This document shows, in pieces, positions 12,805 to 15,112 of a DNA stretch of 15,112 bases. The stretch's first letter is position 1. Each line of letters begins with the position of its first letter. Source of the stretch: Lentisphaeria bacterium (lineage in GTDB: Bacteria > Verrucomicrobiota > Lentisphaeria > JABSQK01 > UBA12247); assembly GCA_003477185.1 (NCBI GenBank), contig DMTJ01000375.1, positions 1 to 15,112 on the forward strand, in the 5' to 3' direction. The notes under the pieces were generated by a model. It did not search any database. It saw nothing but the letters and a program-made list of their open reading frames with translations, and had not been told where the DNA came from. Made by a program: the position numbers and the translations under genes.

Positions 12805-13987
12805 CAGACTCCTCTCTATTCTCGGTGGGGGACTCATCATCCTCAGGGTTCAACAGCACGCCGCGAACGCGCGTCAGAAACGACTCGAAATCGAATACCA
12901 GCGGCGCGTATTCCTCAGTGAGCGCATCGCGTTTTCCTTCCAGCGTCGCGACCCGCTCGTCGGTGGTTGGGTGCGTCGAGATCCAGGCGATAGCATCTTC
13001 CAATCCTTCATGGACTTCCTGCAGTTCCCCCAGCTTCTCAAACAACGAAATCATGGCGGCCGGATCCAGGCCCGCCTTCATCATATAGCCCCAGCCCACC
13101 TCATCGGCCTCACGTTCGGCATCGCGCGAGTGCGCCTTTGTCAACAGCGCCACGCCGCCCTCCGCTGCCAGCGCGATCACCCCAGAAAAGTCGCCGATTA
13201 GCGCCTGCACAACCACCACCAGCGTCACCGTCTCGAGTACAGCCCGCGTGCCATGCTGCAGGTTCACGTGCGCGATCTCATGCGCCACCACCCCCAGCAC
13301 TTCCTCGGGGCGTTCTGCCTGCAGCAGCAGCCCACTATGGACGAAAATCTTGCCGCCCGGTAGCGCGAACGCGTTCGGCACCGAGTCCTCGATCAGCACA
13401 ATATCATAATCATAGCGATTCCCATCCACGCCCTCTAGCAGTGGTGCCAACATCGCCCCCCAGTCGCCTGCCAGATCCTCATCCTCGCTCAGCACTCGTT
13501 TCGAGCCCGCGAACTGCTCGGCGATAAGTTCACCAAGCTTGGCCTCCTGCTCGGCCGGAATCTTGCTCGCCAGCCAGCCGCTCAGCAAAGCCCGCTGCGA
13601 CCAGAGTAGCAGCGTCACGAGTCCCGCCGCCAGGACTAACCCCACCGCTGCCACCCAGGCGAGCTTGGCAAGGCTCCGCGTCTTGCTAATCGCCTGCCGA
13701 TCTGCCAGTGAAATCTCCAGGCTTGGATCCTTCAAAATATCCCGATCAGACGTGTACACGGACCAAGCCGGCTCTGCTGCAGACTTAAAAAACACGAGCC
13801 GATCGCTCGCCCCGCCCAATTCCACTTTGAGCCCTGACATCGGCAGTAGAACCGAGCCTTGGTCGTTGCTGAAAGCCACGCCCTCGCGCGTCAGGCGCAG
13901 GCGCCCCGAAGCACGGCCACGAGCAAACATCTCGTGAAACGCCCCTGCCTGGTACTCGCCCTGTTCATCTTTCATCGCGCGACTCAT
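12788..13987 (-). CDS. Membrane-anchored M48-family zinc metalloprotease
   Basis: This is a 399-residue M48 (Ste24/HtpX/BepA-like) peptidase. HEIAH (236-240) binds the catalytic zinc, and SRDAEREAD further on supplies the third, Glu ligand. The AIM24 side ends in an acidic, His-terminated tail. Residues about 110-130 (AWVAAVGLVLAAGLVTLLLW) form one membrane span. The N-terminal 90 residues form a small beta-rich domain (LRLTREGVAFSNDQGSVLLPMSGLKVEL), as in other M48 proteins with a PH/GRAM-like front end. The C-terminal half holds ALPGGKIFVHSGLL and STHPTTDERVATLE, both typical of the family. ATG at 13987 is preferred, but no clear ribosome-binding site is visible; ATG at 13975 or longer starts to 14038 are possible. 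It is the first gene of the AIM24 operon and probably serves envelope protein quality control. Confidence 0.9.
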   Translation of the reverse strand: MSRAMKDEQGEYQAGAFHEMFARGRASGRLRLTREGVAFSNDQGSVLLPMSGLKVELGGASDRLVFFKSAAEPAWSVYTSDRDILKDPSLEISLADRQAISKTRSLAKLAWVAAVGLVLAAGLVTLLLWSQRALLSGWLASKIPAEQEAKLGELIAEQFAGSKRVLSEDEDLAGDWGAMLAPLLEGVDGNRYDYDIVLIEDSVPNAFALPGGKIFVHSGLLLQAERPEEVLGVVAHEIAHVNLQHGTRAVLETVTLVVVVQALIGDFSGVIALAAEGGVALLTKAHSRDAEREADEVGWGYMMKAGLDPAAMISLFEKLGELQEVHEGLEDAIAWISTHPTTDERVATLEGKRDALTEEYAPLVFDFESFLTRVRGVLLNPEDDESPTENREESDEHTH

Positions 13988-14140
13988 TATTTTGCGAACT
14001 TGGCGGAACATATCGCGACAGGTCCTTACTGCCAGCAATTTTATTCCGCACTCTGCCGCGATCCGCAGAACGGAGACCCCCTTTCGGCAACCGTCCGATT
14101 TCGCACAAGGCTTCTACCTGAACGCAGTGGGCACGGAATC

Positions 14141-14149
14141 TGCTTATAC
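14141..14149 (+). promoter_or_regulatory. Extended -10 promoter candidate for the DHOD-like gene
   Basis: TGCTTATAC matches the extended -10 layout (TGnTATAAT) in four of six hexamer bases, 32 bases before the start codon. No good -35 is seen at normal spacing, which extended -10 promoters can tolerate. It lies in the divergent gap between the M48 and DHOD-like genes. Confidence 0.28.
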
Positions 14150-14181
14150 CAAATCAGCAATTGGATGGCAGGAGACTTGGC

Positions 14182-15112
14182 ATGACCGATCTTTCAACAC
14201 GTTATATGAATCTCGAATTGAGCTGCCCGATCATCGTATCGGCGTGCCCGCTCTCACGCTCGCTCGACAGCATCAAAAAAATGGAGGACGCAGGGGCCGG
14301 AGCAGTCGTGCTCTACTCCCTGTTCGAGGAGCAAGTCTCGCGCGATCGTGCCGCAGTCGCCCGCGCCCTAGATCTCGCAGGTAATGCACCCGCCGAGGCA
14401 GCAAGGTATCTGCCTCCCATCGCCAGGCCCGTGGGTCCAGACCAGTATCTCTCCCACATTGTCGCGGCCAAACAGGCCGTGGACATCCCAATCATCGCCA
14501 GCCTGAATGGCTGCACCTTCCAAGGCTGGGCAAACTACGCCAGACAAATCGAACAAGCCGGCGCCGATGCTGTGGAACTCAACCTCTACCGGGTCGCAGC
14601 CGACCCCGACCAGCCCGCCGTAAATATCGAGAGCCAGTATCTCGATACCCTCAAGACTGTCAAGCGCGCCGTAAATATCCCAATAGCCCTCAAGCTGAGT
14701 CCGTTCTTTACATCCTTTGCGAACATCGCAATCCGCTTCGATGCAGCAGGGGCAGATTCACTCGTGCTGTTTAATCGCTTCTACCAGACAGACATTGACC
14801 TCAGCCGGCTATCGGTCGACCGCAATCTCGCCCCCAGCACTCCCGATGAGATTCGCCTGCCGCTACTCTGGATCGGGATGCTTCGCGACATGATCATCTG
14901 CTCTCTCGCAGGCGGACGCGGCGTCGAAACCGCCGAGCAGGTCATGAAGTATCTCCTCGTAGGTGCAGATGCTGTCATGGTGGCGGGCTCTCTGCTTCGT
15001 CATGGCGTAGATCAGGTGCGCGTCCTGCGCGAGAGCTTGGAGGAGCTGATTCTCGACTATGGGCACGAGTCAGTACGAAGCCTCCAGGGCTTGCTGAGCA
15101 GATCCGCCTCGT
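14182..15112 (+). CDS. Dihydroorotate-dehydrogenase-like flavoprotein (3' end outside window)
   Basis: The frame is open for 310 codons to the right edge, so the gene is partial. MTDLSTRYMNLELSCPIIVSACPLS opens a TIM-barrel flavoprotein of the DHOD-like family that is often annotated as dihydroorotate dehydrogenase. ASLNGCT, GADAVELNLY, PIALKLSPFFTS, GADSLVLFNRFYQTDIDL and GADAVMVAGSLLRHG are FMN- and phosphate-binding landmarks in their expected order. The class 1 active-site loop (NxSCPN, with its Cys/Ser base) is replaced by NLYRVAADPDQP, so it is probably not a pyrimidine-pathway enzyme. From general knowledge, this subgroup often neighbours pyruvate:ferredoxin oxidoreductase genes; whatever lies downstream here is unseen. 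AGGAGA lies six bases before the ATG. The gene is divergent from the M48 gene. Confidence 0.87.
   Translation, partial: MTDLSTRYMNLELSCPIIVSACPLSRSLDSIKKMEDAGAGAVVLYSLFEEQVSRDRAAVARALDLAGNAPAEAARYLPPIARPVGPDQYLSHIVAAKQAVDIPIIASLNGCTFQGWANYARQIEQAGADAVELNLYRVAADPDQPAVNIESQYLDTLKTVKRAVNIPIALKLSPFFTSFANIAIRFDAAGADSLVLFNRFYQTDIDLSRLSVDRNLAPSTPDEIRLPLLWIGMLRDMIICSLAGGRGVETAEQVMKYLLVGADAVMVAGSLLRHGVDQVRVLRESLEELILDYGHESVRSLQGLLSRSAS

Noticed and set aside
13988..14038. Longer M48 start at TTG 14038
   Set aside because: No ribosome-binding site, rare start codon, and the extra residues do not resemble the family; ATG at 13987 is simpler.
1..15112. CRISPR arrays, insertion sequences, tRNA or rRNA genes
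   Set aside because: No spaced direct-repeat series, transposase motifs, or tRNA-like cloverleaf and CCA pattern were seen on either strand.

Overview
The window is a GC-rich, gene-dense stretch of bacterial chromosome with no phage, transposase, tRNA, rRNA or CRISPR signal. The mix of genes suggests a free-living Gram-negative heterotroph: an FHA-MoxR fusion, several AIM24-family proteins, a secreted esterase-like hydrolase with a '...LPAQ' signal peptide, a polygalacturonase-like beta-helix protein and a dihydroorotate-dehydrogenase-like flavoprotein. My best guess is Acidobacteriota (Solibacter/Bryobacter-like). This is recognition of style, not a search result.

Layout. (1) Positions 1-339 hold a possible gene tail (3-71, +), then non-coding DNA with two small hairpins. 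(2) A tightly overlapping minus-strand operon runs from about 4541 down to 340: a 19-residue leader ORF, a diacylglycerol-kinase-type lipid kinase (3549-4481), an FHA-MoxR AAA protein with a degenerate ATPase site (2212-3552), the DNA glycosylase mutM (1392-2219) and a polyprenyl diphosphate synthase (340-1395). The four main genes overlap by 4, 8 and 4 bases. (3) A separate minus-strand gene (4630-5784) encodes an exported alpha/beta hydrolase. (4) Divergent from it, on the plus strand, lie a glutamine-dependent asparagine synthetase-type enzyme (5986-7833) and a GT4 glycosyltransferase (7857-8981), then, after a 311-base gap with a long imperfect hairpin, a right-handed beta-helix protein (9293-10681). 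(5) A second minus-strand operon reads M48 metalloprotease (12788-13987) and then three tandem AIM24-family paralogs (12145-12804, 11465-12142, 10765-11454). (6) At the right edge a plus-strand dihydroorotate-dehydrogenase-like gene (14182 onward) runs off the window.

How the genes may work together. The lipid kinase and the prenyl synthase share an operon and both act on lipids or lipid carriers. The AsnB-type amidotransferase and the GT4 enzyme are adjacent and co-directional, as in surface-glycan loci. The M48 protease and the AIM24 trio form one transcription unit, presumably for envelope or protein homeostasis; their function is not deducible here.

The most unusual signal is not a gene. 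A 13-bp palindrome, TGCGRASTYCGCA, occurs eight times exactly between 517 and 8351, where chance predicts about 0.003 for the whole window, plus several near matches. All copies lie inside coding sequence, on genes of both orientations and in all three reading frames, so the constraint appears to act on DNA rather than protein. None of the exact copies lies in the lipid kinase, FHA-MoxR, beta-helix, AIM24 or M48 genes.
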